NCBI GenBank assembly: GCA_003313425.1
Contig: NHZP01000033.1
Span: 479,042-543,041, forward strand
Direction: 5' to 3'
DNA: 64,000 bases
Origin: Pseudopyrenochaeta lycopersici
Lineage: Eukaryota > Ascomycota > Dothideomycetes > Pleosporales > Pseudopyrenochaetaceae
Under the pieces are notes generated by a model that saw only the letters and a program-made list of their open reading frames with translations, ran no database searches and was not told the DNA's origin. Within the stretch, counting starts at the first letter, position 1, and every line of letters begins with the position of its first letter. This document shows, piece after piece, positions 20,678 through 31,863 of the stretch. The translations under genes were made by a program, and so were the position numbers.

Positions 20678-22591
20678 TCAAATCGGCACCCTTCCTGCCA
20701 CGCTACTCCAGAAGTCACATCTCTTTCCCCTTCCACCCTCCCATGTATACGCGTTCACAGCATCAAAATCATTCTGCAACCCGGGCTCGCTGAATTGGGT
20801 CACAATAGCTCCAAACTGCGTAGTTACCTCATACGGCGTTCCGCCCGTGGTATTCAAGTTGACCATCTTGGCAAGCTGACCCTCTTCCCAGGCGGGGAAG
20901 TTGCTAAGGACCCAGTCTGCGGGCACGGAGGGGTTTCCACTCTTGATGAAGTTACCCCAGAGCTGGCGGAAAGCAAGAGCGAAAGAAGGTGATTGGTTGG
21001 CAGTAGACGGGCCGAAGTAGCCTGGAATGTCTTCGGTGTGGCCCGCGAACGGCACACTGTATTGGTAGTGGTACGAGGTGCGTAAGGAGCCAGAGTAGGC
21101 GCTATTGAGCCAGTATGAAGGGCAGACAAATGTCGCTTCGGCAAGAATGTTGTTGGCACGTTGCTGTTGGCCAGTTGCAACCTGGCTAATATTAACCGCC
21201 GTTGCGGGGCCGAGGCCACTAGTTGCAAATTTGAGATCTGAAGAGTTGACAGATTCGTCGGTGCTTGGGTATGTATCGAGAATAATTTGAATATCGTCTT
21301 CTGTAAAGGTCGGAAATTCCTGTCGCAGCCATGCTTTAAGGTCGTTCAGCGTGTTAACAATGGGTGGCACGAACAAAGCTCCTTCATTCGCGTTGTTGCC
21401 GACGAGGAGGTTCTTGCCATTGACGCGCTTCTGCTGGAGCGCTATGCTGGGACGAGACGTAATGAAGGTGAAATCTGTGACAGGGAGAAACGCCCAGGTG
21501 CCGTACACTCCCGCTGACGTGACGGCAACATTTGCCTGCTGAAGGGTCGTCGAGTCCTTGCTCCGCAGGCAGGTGACAACGTCAGAGGAAGCTGCACATC
21601 CGGCCTGCGAGGCAAAGTCCTGGTACCGCTGTGTTGGAATTGTGGCATCGTATTCATACTGGGCCGGGAGGTATGGCGATGCTGCGATGCTCTTGCCTCT
21701 CGGTTAGCAGAACTTTATCTACCAAGTGACGTCGCGCACACTTACGTTCTGGAACAGGGAACTTCCAAGGCCACCATTCATCGCAATACCGAGAAGTAGT
21801 ACACCTCCAGCACCAGCAGACTCGCCCGATATCGTGACTTTTGCGGCATCGCCTCCAAATTTTTCGATGTACTTCTGCACCCACTCAAGTGCGAAGGCCA
21901 TGTCCAAAATACCCGCATTGACAACGCCCTTTGACTTGACCTCGCTCGATGAGAGGAAGCCAAAAGCACCGAGCTGCGACATATTAGCTAACCAAATCAT
22001 GTAGCTGATACGTGCGTTACCCTATACTGGATCGTCACAGCAACGAATCCATTTCCGTTGGCCGCAATGATTTCGCTCATGTCCTGCGTCCCATCTCCGA
22101 ACCCATAACCGCCACCGTGTAACCACACAAGGACGGGAAGATTCGTTGCATCCGACGGCGCATATACATTTAGAAATAAGCAATCCTCGCTTCCGGGAAT
22201 GAAGGGAGCGTTAGGTACGGCAGGATAAGCCTGAGGACATATTGGAGCGAAAGTAGTCGCATTATAGATAGTCTCTACTCTTACTGGTTCCTGGGGCGCT
22301 TTCCAGCGAAGGCTACCAGTCGGAGGCGCTGCGTATCGGATCCTAAAGGTGATCGTGTGTTAGAGACCGAATTGAGTGAGAAGTAGTGGGGCGGCTAAGC
22401 AGGCGATCATCATACCCCTTCCAGATACTGAGGCTTGATGCAGAGTTTTGGTAGCCTTTGTAAGAGGCATAGCCGAGATCAACAGTCAAGGCAAGTGATC
22501 GCGTGACGAGGCTCTCATCCTTCGTCGGCGCCGCTGTCGCACCACTCAGGATGAAAGCGCAGGTTGTGAAAGTCCGAAGGAGCGCGCCCAT
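20678..22591 (-). CDS. Secreted type-B carboxylesterase/lipase
   Basis: Exons 22591-22416, 22342-22021, 21973-21746 and 21691-20678, with introns of 73, 47 and 54 nt, all GT..AG. The joined frame is 579 residues, normal for the family. MGALLRTFTTCAFILSGATAAP is the signal peptide. The alpha/beta-hydrolase core is complete: oxyanion HGGGYG (residues 134-139), nucleophile elbow GESAGAG with Ser218, acid Glu345 in N-A-N-E-G-A, and His460 in F-A-G-H-T-E-D-I-P. SEDCLFLNVY is the family signature 2. It should cleave carboxyl esters outside the cell; the substrate is unknown. No stops or RIP-like damage are seen, in contrast to the decayed relative at 41609-42830. The HET remnant lies just downstream. 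Confidence 0.93.
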
Positions 22592-23827
22592 TTTGTTCTA
22601 CGAAGGTTGATCGGAACTATTACAGCAAGATGATCTTAGTTTGCCTGCAAGAAATATGTACAGCTGGCTCATGTCATCCGGACCCTGTATCAGTGTTATT
22701 GCCAATGTGCGTCGAAATGAGATGCAAAGATATTGCAGTGGATCCGCCTGTACGGGCTACGCCACTGAATTGTGCTGCAATAGGACTCGATTATATGGAA
22801 AGGAATTTTGACCTTCCTAAATAGGGAAAACGTAAGCTATGGGCAGTTTTATGCCGCAACAGCTTGAATCGACTATAATTCGCAAAGATGAAGCGATCTA
22901 TTGTCAACCTCCCAAGAGTAGCAAATATAATCGATGGTGTGTGATAAGGCAAAATAATACATCTTTATTGGTACTTTGTCCGAATTCTAACTCTCGGTCT
23001 CGAGTGAGGAGTGGAGTCGTACGAATTACTCAAGACAGCACAAGCGGTATCTTTACTTTATGCGGAGATAGCAGATTTGTTTTGTCCACCGGCTAATGCC
23101 AGGACAGGGGAATAGTCAGAATAGGCTATTGAAAATTCACATGCTCTAGGGTTCCTTCATGCTATAAGGAATAAGTGTGGCTTGTAGTGACGAATCGCAC
23201 GATTCGCGCAACTGAGATCAGCTCTACTTAGATTGAAATTCTTGTCCACTAGCCCTGCGAAATGACTGGTGGTGGCTTTGCTTGGGGTCCAGAGTTTTTT
23301 GAGTGTCCCGGATATTAAGGGAAGAAACTCATGGTACAAAGAGATCAACAATGGAGGAATTGAAGAAAATTTCGTGCACTAGTGGAAGTGGTAATTTGTG
23401 CCGTAGCGCAACATTACAAGATGTAGATACAAGATGCCTCTCACTTCCGCTCTCACCGCCTCTCCATTTTCTTTAGAATATGGCTCTGTTACCCATGGAG
23501 TATCGCCACACTCCAAATATTCTGTTGATGTCGGTGGCAGATTTTGTCGTTGAGTTCTATAAAATTTCCACTCATGTTCGGTTTCGTACCGGAGTTGAAA
23601 CTGTATCCTGGACTGTCGTGTCGCGTAGAGAAGGCTGGAATGACTTTAACGACGAGTGGTTTAAGAGTAGGAGTAGGGGCGCAACCTATTTCGAGATTGA
23701 ATTCGATGGCGGATTAATATGCGGTGGCTGTGCTGTATCAGATTGTATCTTCTGGATGTTGAGCCAGGGCAACCAGGGCGTGCAGGCGAAGGTCGAGACA
23801 ATGCACACGAACTAACCGAGAGTCAGG
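22592..23827. other. Intergenic stretch with a doubtful ORF
   Basis: 5' flank of the carboxylesterase, then a plus-strand frame of 111 codons at 23480-23815 from a true ATG. It has no domain, signal peptide or intron support, although the segment around GATYFEIEFDGGLICGGC looks compositionally protein-like. I would not call it a gene without transcript data. Confidence 0.35.
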
Positions 23828-24010
23828 ATGATCATCAGCGCGATCTTCTGCATCGCGGCTATTTGCAGATCCCAAATGGCCTTCCTGGACAAGAGAGCAT
23901 GCAAGCCTACGACCATATCATATGAGTGCCACCCAGCCATTACTAACGCGTCCAACGCCTTTCGAGTTGTTCTAGAGAAAAATGCACTCATACATGAGAC
24001 CCGATACTAA
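23828..24010 (+). CDS. Possible very small secreted protein
   Basis: Open frame of 60 codons from an ATG with A at -3. MIISAIFCIAAICRS resembles a signal peptide. L-D-K-R at residues 20-23 is a possible Kex2 site, after which two Cys remain (A-C-K-P, Y-E-C-H). Such a pro-peptide layout is known in small fungal effectors. The frame may instead be the first exon of a longer gene or a chance frame. There is no domain evidence. Confidence 0.28.
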   Translation: MIISAIFCIAAICRSQMAFLDKRACKPTTISYECHPAITNASNAFRVVLEKNALIHETRY

Positions 24011-25909
24011 GGCTATAATTGCTTACAACTTTACTAAGATTAAAGATATAAATGCACTGGGAACGATACTTCCAAGAGTAGGATGTGCATAGACCGCACA
24101 TTCCCCTTCACAGCTCAGGCTAACTCCAGTTTTGCTATTTGCGAGCTGCTCCATTACCTGTTAACCTAAACTTTTGTTCTCTCGTCTTGTGCTTTCAGCG
24201 CAGCAAGATTCAGCGCAGCGTTTTCGCGAAAGTCTCTACTTCAATTTGTGACTCCAAGCCTCGTACACCAGCAAAGCGCATCGCCGCAAACGAAATGCCC
24301 GTAGCAAAGCGATACACCATTAAAGCTCACTAAACTTGATGACGTACCGTGCTAGACAAATTAAGACAGGGCGTTCTACAACAACATCGTACCCGGGTGG
24401 GCTAATATAATATGTGCTCAAGCCTAAGTCTTGCAGACCTGATATCGGCGGAGATGCATACAGTACCTTGAAGGTTTTCAAATAAATGTTATAAATTTTC
24501 TAAAGCGCTTCGGGATGCAATATCGAGGAACACTGTAGCTTTGGTAGAGTAAACCACAAGCGCTCTTTCGTAGATGGGGACGGTGCAAAAATCCTAATAG
24601 GGAATTAAGCATGCAAGGGCACCTGCACGACATGGGGTCAAGAATTTCAGCACACCGTAGGGTGAACACTTCCGAAAACACATGAAAGCAGTCATATCAC
24701 ACCTCCCCACTTATCCTATTCGAGAAATATGCGGCTGCCTACGTCGCGTACTTTTTCGCATGCGACATGTTGCCCCTTGGCCGTGAATTCTCCCATTGGT
24801 GGAGATTCGTAGGGTCGTGATGTAGAGCGACAGGGTCGCATGATATCGCCTGGGGTAGTTATAAACTTTAAATGAGCCACCGTTTCTTCGTTCGTCGAAG
24901 CGAGAAGTCTATTTAGTCTGACATCTGTTAGTGGAAGGTCAAGGTATTTGAGGAATGGAGTCACTGTGCATGCGTGTGTATCTCTTTTCTTGGTTCTGGA
25001 TCGACTTGCATGAATTTCGCGTTGGCGTGAAGGGGTAGGATACACCTGGCCGGGGATCATTCTCACCGATCAAATGACTCGTGCTTGCGTTTCGTTTCAT
25101 TTAATAGCTTGTGTGCCATTCGTAAAAGTTTGGCGTCCGTTGAATCGGGTGTTAAGAAGTCATCTCGCAATTGTGATAGTCCAACCTGCATCTTGCATGA
25201 GCATGGGGATGAGGTTAGGAACAAGGGCCGTATTGGAGATTAGATCGCGTACGCCCCAGGTAGCAATCGCTCGGAGTTGTTCCACCGAGACCATCATGCC
25301 CCGTAACAATACAACACGTAATGTGCTCGCTCTGTCTAGTTAGAATAAATTAAATGTGATCAGATTGATAACATTGTGCGTTGAGGGTTGAGGGTTGAGA
25401 GACATTTGCCAGGGGTAGAAAGTCCGGCGCTCGAGCGTACGGAAGTGTTACTAACACCTTTATCGACTGCAGATCATACTATCAATGTACGAAGAAGCTG
25501 GTATTTTTGAGCGCGAGGCCGCAATCCAAATTAGGTGTAGCTTTCGTAGCAGACTAACGTAGTTTATGTATCAAAGTGCAACCATGTTCTGGTAGACACA
25601 GCCGCCGTTTGAAGGCTAGCGTAAATCACCATGTTCAGTATCACAAGAAGAGAGTAAGCACGTTAGAACGGGTAGCGACGTCCACGAACGTAGCTGGAGT
25701 GTCTCTTATCCTGATATAGGGTTATGATAAGTACAAAAGGCAGTTATCAGTTAAAGTGTAGCATTCCAGCGTATGCGATACTGCCATGGCAAAAAGAGGC
25801 GCAATTTGGTACCGAAGAGAAAGAAATGCGATAGAAACTACAATCACACAATATTAGCCACTGACCACACCCTCTAGTATCTCGACAACGGCCCTACTCC
25901 AAACTACGA
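24011..25909. other. Intergenic stretch, no supported gene
   Basis: About 1.9 kb of near-neutral composition. A minus-strand frame at 24716-25060 begins at an ATG but shows no domain. It is the 3' flank of the SAT4-type gene. Confidence 0.4.
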
Positions 25910-27307
25910 TTACCTCCCCGTCGCACGAATCCCTGGCTCTACATCGCTCTTATCTAGAATAAACGTTGCATTGTCTTTTGCTTCGCTCTCTACATCTCTA
26001 TTGCCAGTAATTGCAATCGTCTTCTTCACCATAATAGAACCCTCCATATTATAATATTGGCCGTGTGTAGTATTTTCGGAATCTCCCGGGGTACGGCGGG
26101 AACTGCGTGAGCCAAACGAGGATAGAAAGGCTTTTGGCCAGTACATTGTGAAGAATGGTCGGAGCGTGGCAAGGGAAGCGCACATAATGGCGACGTTGAG
26201 TTCTATTGCGGACCAGGTTGCTGTGATGGTTAGTGAAATACGTCTGAAGATGGAAGTACGGGAAAGAAAAGAGTGTATAGTTGTGTGCGCTTGAGATACC
26301 TTAGCGTGCTTCAATATCGTCAAATGCTCAATCATCTTTGAAGGATACGTGAAGTACTCTAAGAGTACCCAAGATGCGTACAACTTCAAGTGCCTTGATG
26401 TACGTACCTGACCCCGGGTTATCCCAGGTAATATCTGTCGTAACATCGAGAATATATAGCGCGTGCAATCGGCATATAGAAGCGATCGTTGCGAATCCAC
26501 CCAGGCCCAGAATCACCATCAGGCTAATCTTTTCCCGTCTCGGTAAGATAAGCTTTCTTAGGATCAAGAACGGAAGCACAATGAGCGACATATCTTGAAT
26601 GATATTAATCCCCGCGTTCGCGTAATAAAGCGCACCAGTATTGACACATCTTCCAGGGATGCGAGCGTCCCAGAATTTCTGAACAGGAAAGCACTGGAAG
26701 ATGCCAGCGAAGAAGGTCTCGACGCAGTAGATGACGGTGAACCAGAGGAAACCCCAACAGGCCTTTCGAACAGGCTTTGAGATAGCGATGCGCAAGTATT
26801 GAAGCAGAATAGAGACTTTGGTAATGGACAGGGCAAAGTTGTAGAAGATGATGCTAGCATAAAGCGCCTGTAGTGGTTAGATTTTGTTCAAGTCGGCCCG
26901 ATCGCAAGTAACTTACTTTCAACGACGCGATTGCTTGATCGAGAGTCACGGCTTGGATATGACGCCCCATGCCGTTGTACACCTCTGTTTGGAGATTATT
27001 TGTGTTCATGTTAGGTAGCCTATTATGACTCACGGATGCCTTGACACACTGAACATCCAATACTGAAGATCTGCCCCGCCTGTCAGTTGACCCTTGTAAT
27101 TTTACGAATTGTTCTTACCAGAGACAACAGCACCGCATAATCTTCCCATGATGGGCTTTTCACGATCTTGAACCTGGTGTATAAACGCAGGATGACAACG
27201 ATGAGCGCCAGAATAGGAAAAACGATGATGATAGCGAGAATTTCTGAGCCCTTGTTGGCGGCAAGGTACTCTTTACTGAGCGGCGGACCAACTGGAGGAC
27301 CTGGCAT
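25910..27307 (-). CDS. SAT4-type (fungal rhodopsin-fold) integral membrane protein
   Basis: Exons 27307-27119, 27079-27034, 26984-26917, 26867-26408 and 26220-25910, with introns of 39, 49, 49, 49 and... the last 187 nt, all GT..AG (four introns in total: 39, 49, 49 and 187 nt). The joined frame is 357 residues. Intron 1 may instead use the CAG 9 nt further in (48 nt), since its CTGAC branch site is too close to the first acceptor. Conserved blocks of the family are visible: S-W-E-D-Y after TM1, Y-N-G-M-G-R-H, IASLKALYASIIFYNFAL, Y-C-V-E-T-F...C-F-P-V-Q-K-F-W, and TWSAIELNVAIMCASLATL followed by R-P. Seven membrane helices with a cytosolic tail of ~80 residues. The family includes PTH11-related and SAT4 proteins; the function of most is unknown. 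The start ATG is followed by a Pro/Gly-rich N-terminus. No damage is seen. Confidence 0.85.
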
Positions 27308-29071
27308 TATCTTTTTCCTTATAAATATCACGATTACCGTGCTAAGTGACCAAGATCTTGAGTGTGAGAATATCACAATGAGAAGGACTGATTGCCTCTA
27401 AACGCAGGAGAATCGAACAATACATATACTCAAGCCGCTAAGGTTCCAGGAACCCTTACGCAAGGTGCTCCAAAGAGACATTTCGCTCTACAGCAAATGA
27501 ACTAGGCTGCAAGGGTGCAAACCGCAAATCAGATATGGTCAAGGATGCGGTGATACTTCCGAATAACGACACTACATGTTGTATCTTGGAATCAACAGAG
27601 TTATTGGTTGCCGCTCCCACTAAGAATTCGCAAGCGCTGGGGTTTGCGAAGCTTCGTCCTTGGCCCCGTCGGATCTGCGGTCCCAGAATGTAGGTCAGTG
27701 CGCAAATAGGGTAAGAAACTCGAACTACCATGGTGGCCTTTTCTCAAACGTGTATGGCGCGGTACATAGCGTTAACGATACTTAGTTCTATTCGCGGATG
27801 CTTGGGCTAGCGAGGATGGTGGAATGACCTCTCGTAGCAAGAGTAGTCGCAATTTTAGCCACCGGATGTGCAAGACCCTTTGCGAACCGAGACATTTTGA
27901 GGCGTCATCAGGATGAATGCATTGAGGGGTCCGTACCTTGTCGACATTGTGACTTCATTCTTGATTGTGCTCGTAGGAACGAGGTGATGCGATCGCAGAA
28001 AAAATGGGGTCTGTACACCACTACGCAAGCCCCTGTCGTATCAAAGTCGTTAGTCAGGTCCGTTTGCAGAAAGTAAGGCAATGTCGTATCACGCAGGTCC
28101 TCTGATTTGACACCTTATGAGCACGGGCCTTGAGGCTTCTAATGTTCAAGCCTTATTTGCGAGATGTGATATCAGTACCTCACTCTGCAGATATCCCGTG
28201 GTGAACGGGTTCGCTGTCGCGCGATGTTCTTCCGAATGTAGTGATGAAGCTAAAGATAGATACTAGGATATTGTAATTACAATGATCCATGCGCTATTGA
28301 AATGGATGAGGCCATGAAGGACGAGGAATTCGCTGTGCGATTTACTCAAGCCTTCCTTGCGATTCATGCTAAAACTGGGGAAGTACAAATGCTGTGACAC
28401 TGTGGGCTAGCGTCAAAATACCGTGATCGATTAATCTTCGGAGCTAGTGTTGACATATGTGCAAGTGGACCTGCAGCAGCTCGGGATGTCACATGTCATG
28501 GAACCAGCCAGAGGTCGGCTGGCGCTCCAGCAGGTTTCCACCCAACGTAGTCAGCATAAAGCGCTTAGATGCACAACATCCTGCAAATAGCCGAGAATTT
28601 TGTGATGCAGACGAGAGTGGATTTTCAATGCAGTGATTGGACGATGGCGAGTGCTGAGACGACCCACATCGTTACTCCAAACAAGTTCCCGCACAATGCA
28701 CACCTCCGCCACTTCCCGCCCATCTAACGCCCTTCAACAAATCAATATGCTCAACTATTTAATCAAACTCAGATAGTCGCAGCAGCTAACAGAAAAGCAG
28801 TCGTTCGAGGTTTTTGAGACTGGGTTCATAATAGGCATTGCTAAATAACCTAGTAGAGTGGAGGCATTGGGAGCCTGGATGCGCCTCCGTCCTCAAGGAG
28901 AAACCTGCCTAGTTATCCGCATTCCGTGTCCAGCAATCTGGGCGCAACTTATGTATGTTAGGCGATTAATAATTGAAGTGCAATAGCTTTTCGGCCTAAG
29001 CTTTATAAAATTTACCCCGCCCACTTATCTAATCTCTCTCTTTCAATGAAATCTTAGTAACGCGCTAGATA
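27308..29071. other. Intergenic stretch upstream of the SAT4-type gene
   Basis: About 1.7 kb without a convincing gene. A minus-strand frame of 91 codons (27731-27456) starts at a true ATG but has no domain or signal. Composition shifts abruptly to AT-rich at ~29100, the start of the inverted-repeat element. Confidence 0.4.
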
Positions 29072-30701
29072 ACGTGTTCCACCACCACGCGCACGTCCCT
29101 ACAGCTCGCACGCGTTCTGCAAAATCTATACCCTCTCTATCTTAATATATAATAGTACTATAATTCTAAATTTTATATATATTATAAATATATATAGTAG
29201 CTATAATTTAAAAAAAATAACTAGTTATTTTAGGCTTTTATTTTTTAAAGTTATCTAACTTTCATTATTTACTTTAAATTAGCTGTATTCTTTAATAATT
29301 TTAAAGCTATTAAAGATTAAAGTACTAAATTTTAAAAATAGATTTAATATTTAAAAAACTAAAATATATTAAGTTTTTAAAGTTATAATATACTTTATTA
29401 GCTAAGTTATATAAGTTTAAAAATTCTTTATAGAAAACTTAACCTTAAAAACTTTAGTAATAAGAGATATTATATTCTAAAAACTATATACATTAACTAA
29501 CATTTATATAAATATAATATAATATAAGTTTTAAAACTATTCTAAATAAAATACTATAAATATTAATTATTTTATAATTTTAAGCAAATTTTCTAAAATA
29601 TTTAATTATAATTAAGATATATAAAGTACTAAAATAATATAACATATTTTTTTATACTAATATATATAATATTGGAGTCTAAATTAAAACTATAGTATAT
29701 ATTATATATTTTATTAAACTTAAAATTATTAAAATAAATTTAGTAAAGATTAGGATAGTAAATAGGTATAGGTTGGGATTAGGTTAGGTTTAATTACATA
29801 AGACCCGTACCTAACCTAGCTCTATACCTATGTTAATACGCTAGTAATAGGTATAGGTCAAGGTTGGGGTTAGGGTTATTAGCCTTAGGTACGTCTAGGT
29901 CTAACTAATTCCGTCTTTTTTATATCAGGTCTAATACTAACTAATATATATCTAAAATAGCTAGTTATATTACTAATTATAGTAAATTATTACTATTACT
30001 AAGTAACCCTAGTAGGTACCTATAACTAAACCTAAACCTATACGTGTATAACATTAGCCTTAACCTAACCTAGAGTCCGTGCGACCTAACTAAAACCTAT
30101 ACCTATAGTCCGTGCGACCTAACCCTAACCCTAACCCACTCATCTATAACCCTTAGCGGGTACCTGTAACCCATTTGCTACCCTAGTAAAGATTAAGATA
30201 TATTAATAGCTATATATAATATTTTTTAATTATTATTGTTTATATGTATTATTTTAAATAGTATAATTAATATTTTATCTTTTATACTTAAGTATATATA
30301 CTATAAATTATACTTTTAGTAAATTTTTTTTTTAGTAAATTTTTAGATTTTTTAGTAGCTAGATAACTTAGTAAATAAACTATTTTATAACTTTAAAAAC
30401 TTAGTATATTTTAATTTTTTAAAAATTTAATCTGTTTTTAAAATTTAGTACTTTAATCTTTGATAGCTTTAAAATTATTAAAGAATATAGCTAATTTAAA
30501 GTAAATAATAAAAGTTATATAACTTTAAAAAATAAAAGCTTAAAATAACTAGTTATTTTTTTTAAATTATAGCTACTATATATATTTATAATATATATAA
30601 AATTTAGAATTATAGTACTATTATATATTAAGATAGAGAGGGTATAGATTTTGCAGAACGCGTGCGAGCTGTAGGGACGTGCGCGTGGTAGTGGAACACG
30701 T
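29072..30701. mobile_element. 1630-bp AT-rich element with ~340-bp terminal inverted repeats
   Basis: The left arm (29072-~29410) and the reverse complement of the right arm (~30365-30701) are nearly identical. The first ~200 bp differ at only a few positions, all transitions except one. Both ends read ACGTGTTCCAC and are flanked by TA (29070-29071 and 30702-30703), so the target duplication is TA as in Tc1/mariner relatives. The outer ~60 bp are GC-rich and the rest is very AT-rich, without any reading frame. The centre holds the telomere-like block listed next. It is a non-autonomous or fold-back element. The ends resemble those of the smaller element at 47237-47659. Confidence 0.8.
29750..30180. 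repeat. Degenerate telomere-like and GGTATAGGT minisatellite block
   Basis: The stretch is dense in variants of CCCTAA/TTAGGG and of GGTATAGG or its complement CCTATACC. The clearest runs are CCTAACCCTAACCCTAACCC at 30118-30137 and GGTTGGGGTTAGGGTTATT at 29862-29880. The sequence AGTCCGTGCGACCTAAC occurs twice (30074-30090 and 30107-30123). TAGTAAAGATTA(G/A)GATA borders the block on both sides in direct orientation. The array sits inside the inverted-repeat element, not at a chromosome end. Confidence 0.65.
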
Positions 30702-30703
30702 TA

Positions 30704-31026
30704 AGCGAGTCGGCCACCCCATGAACTTTTCTATCCCGTCTCACCCACCCTGCAATGATCCACCACCTTGTGCTCAATTATCCTACGCTGAAGCGGTATC
30801 CTTCTTACCCTCTTCTTCTCTTAATTAGAGGCAGATGAAAAGCCCTAGGCTTGCTACTTCTGTGCATAAAGTGCCCAAATCAATGCTTTATGACTTACAC
30901 GCTGGAACGCCTGCCCAACATCATTGGCAGCCCAACTTAAGAATCAATGTGCAATTTATTTATTATCAGCTAAACTTCTATTACCTAAAAAGGAAACTTC
31001 AGCTGCCTAACATTAAAGATTTATAA
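30704..31026. other. Short unique stretch between two repeats
   Basis: About 320 bp of ordinary composition. One 63-codon plus-strand frame (30835-31026) has no supporting feature. Confidence 0.4.
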
Positions 31027-31031
31027 ATATT

Positions 31032-31154
31032 TGTTGGTGGGCCGCAGGCAGGAGGAACTAGGTTGATTCCTATCAAATGAGACACAAGGGAACTATATAC
31101 CCTGTGGATGCTTATATAACAGAGCACGTGAGGAGCTAACCGTGTTGGCTAACA
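31032..31154 (-). repeat. Solo LTR (123 bp) of the short-LTR Copia family
   Basis: It begins TGTTGG and ends CTAACA and is flanked by the 5-bp duplication ATATT (31027-31031 and 31155-31159). It is nearly identical to the two LTRs of the full element at 31741-37168. The perfect duplication shows an independent insertion followed by LTR-LTR recombination. Confidence 0.88.
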
Positions 31155-31159
31155 ATATT

Positions 31160-31735
31160 AATATTAATACTATTATAATTTAGAGAGCAGCATAGAAATA
31201 ATAAAACACTGTAGCTAAATTTATAAAAAAAAAGGCTACTAAAAAGGCTATAACTAATATAGCTACTTAAAATCGTTAGACTATATGTACTAGCTTTTAA
31301 AATTAAACTTTGCTATTGTCAGGACACAGGCGTACTCCCACTGCGCCAGGCAACCAAAAGGTAACAATGATCTGCTAATTGCAGATCAAGCTGAGTAGAA
31401 TAGTACTGAATGTTGTACTAGTAGCCAGCCAGCGGCTCTCAGCGCTTAGTTCTTGGCCTGCAGTCCTTGAACCTCAGCTGTTAGCGCCCTCAGCGCTATA
31501 GCCTGACAGCTATTAAGCTATCCTACTTTATTTAAAGGTTAAAGATTTTAGTAGGGGTATTGCAAAGCCTCTGGAGCTGTAAGGTTCTGTGCTAATCTTA
31601 GTATAATACACTATAGCTAGGTAGATTTAAAGAGGTGCTATCTATAATTCTAACTACGCTAGCTTAAGCTAAGTCTAAGTATTTGATCTTTAGCTACGTG
31701 CGTACTATAGAACAGATAATTCTTTTCTAATAAAG
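31160..31735. other. Decayed repeat between solo LTR and Copia element
   Basis: AT-rich with a GC-rich island near 31330-31500. No readable frame. It is probably an older transposon fragment into which both Copia copies inserted, but this cannot be classified. Confidence 0.35.
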
Positions 31736-31740
31736 TAATA

Positions 31741-31863
31741 TGTTGGCGGGCAGCAGGCAGGAGGAACTAGGTTGATTCCTATCAAATGAGACACAAGGGA
31801 ACTATATACCCTGTGGATGCTTATATAACAGAGCACGTGAGGAGCTAACTATGTTAGCTAACA
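31741..31863 (-). repeat. 3' LTR of the Copia element
   Basis: TGTTGG..CTAACA, 123 bp. It differs from the other LTR by a few transitions (for example GCTAACTATGTTAGC against GCTAACCGTGTTGGC). Confidence 0.88.

Noticed and set aside
30118..30137. CCCTAA repeats as an actual telomere or chromosome end
   Set aside because: Only a few units, highly degenerate around them, and sequence continues for tens of kilobases on both sides inside an inverted-repeat element.
29072..30701. CRISPR-like or origin function for the AT-rich palindrome
   Set aside because: There are no spaced identical repeats of CRISPR type. AT-richness is explained by RIP, and nothing specific supports an origin.
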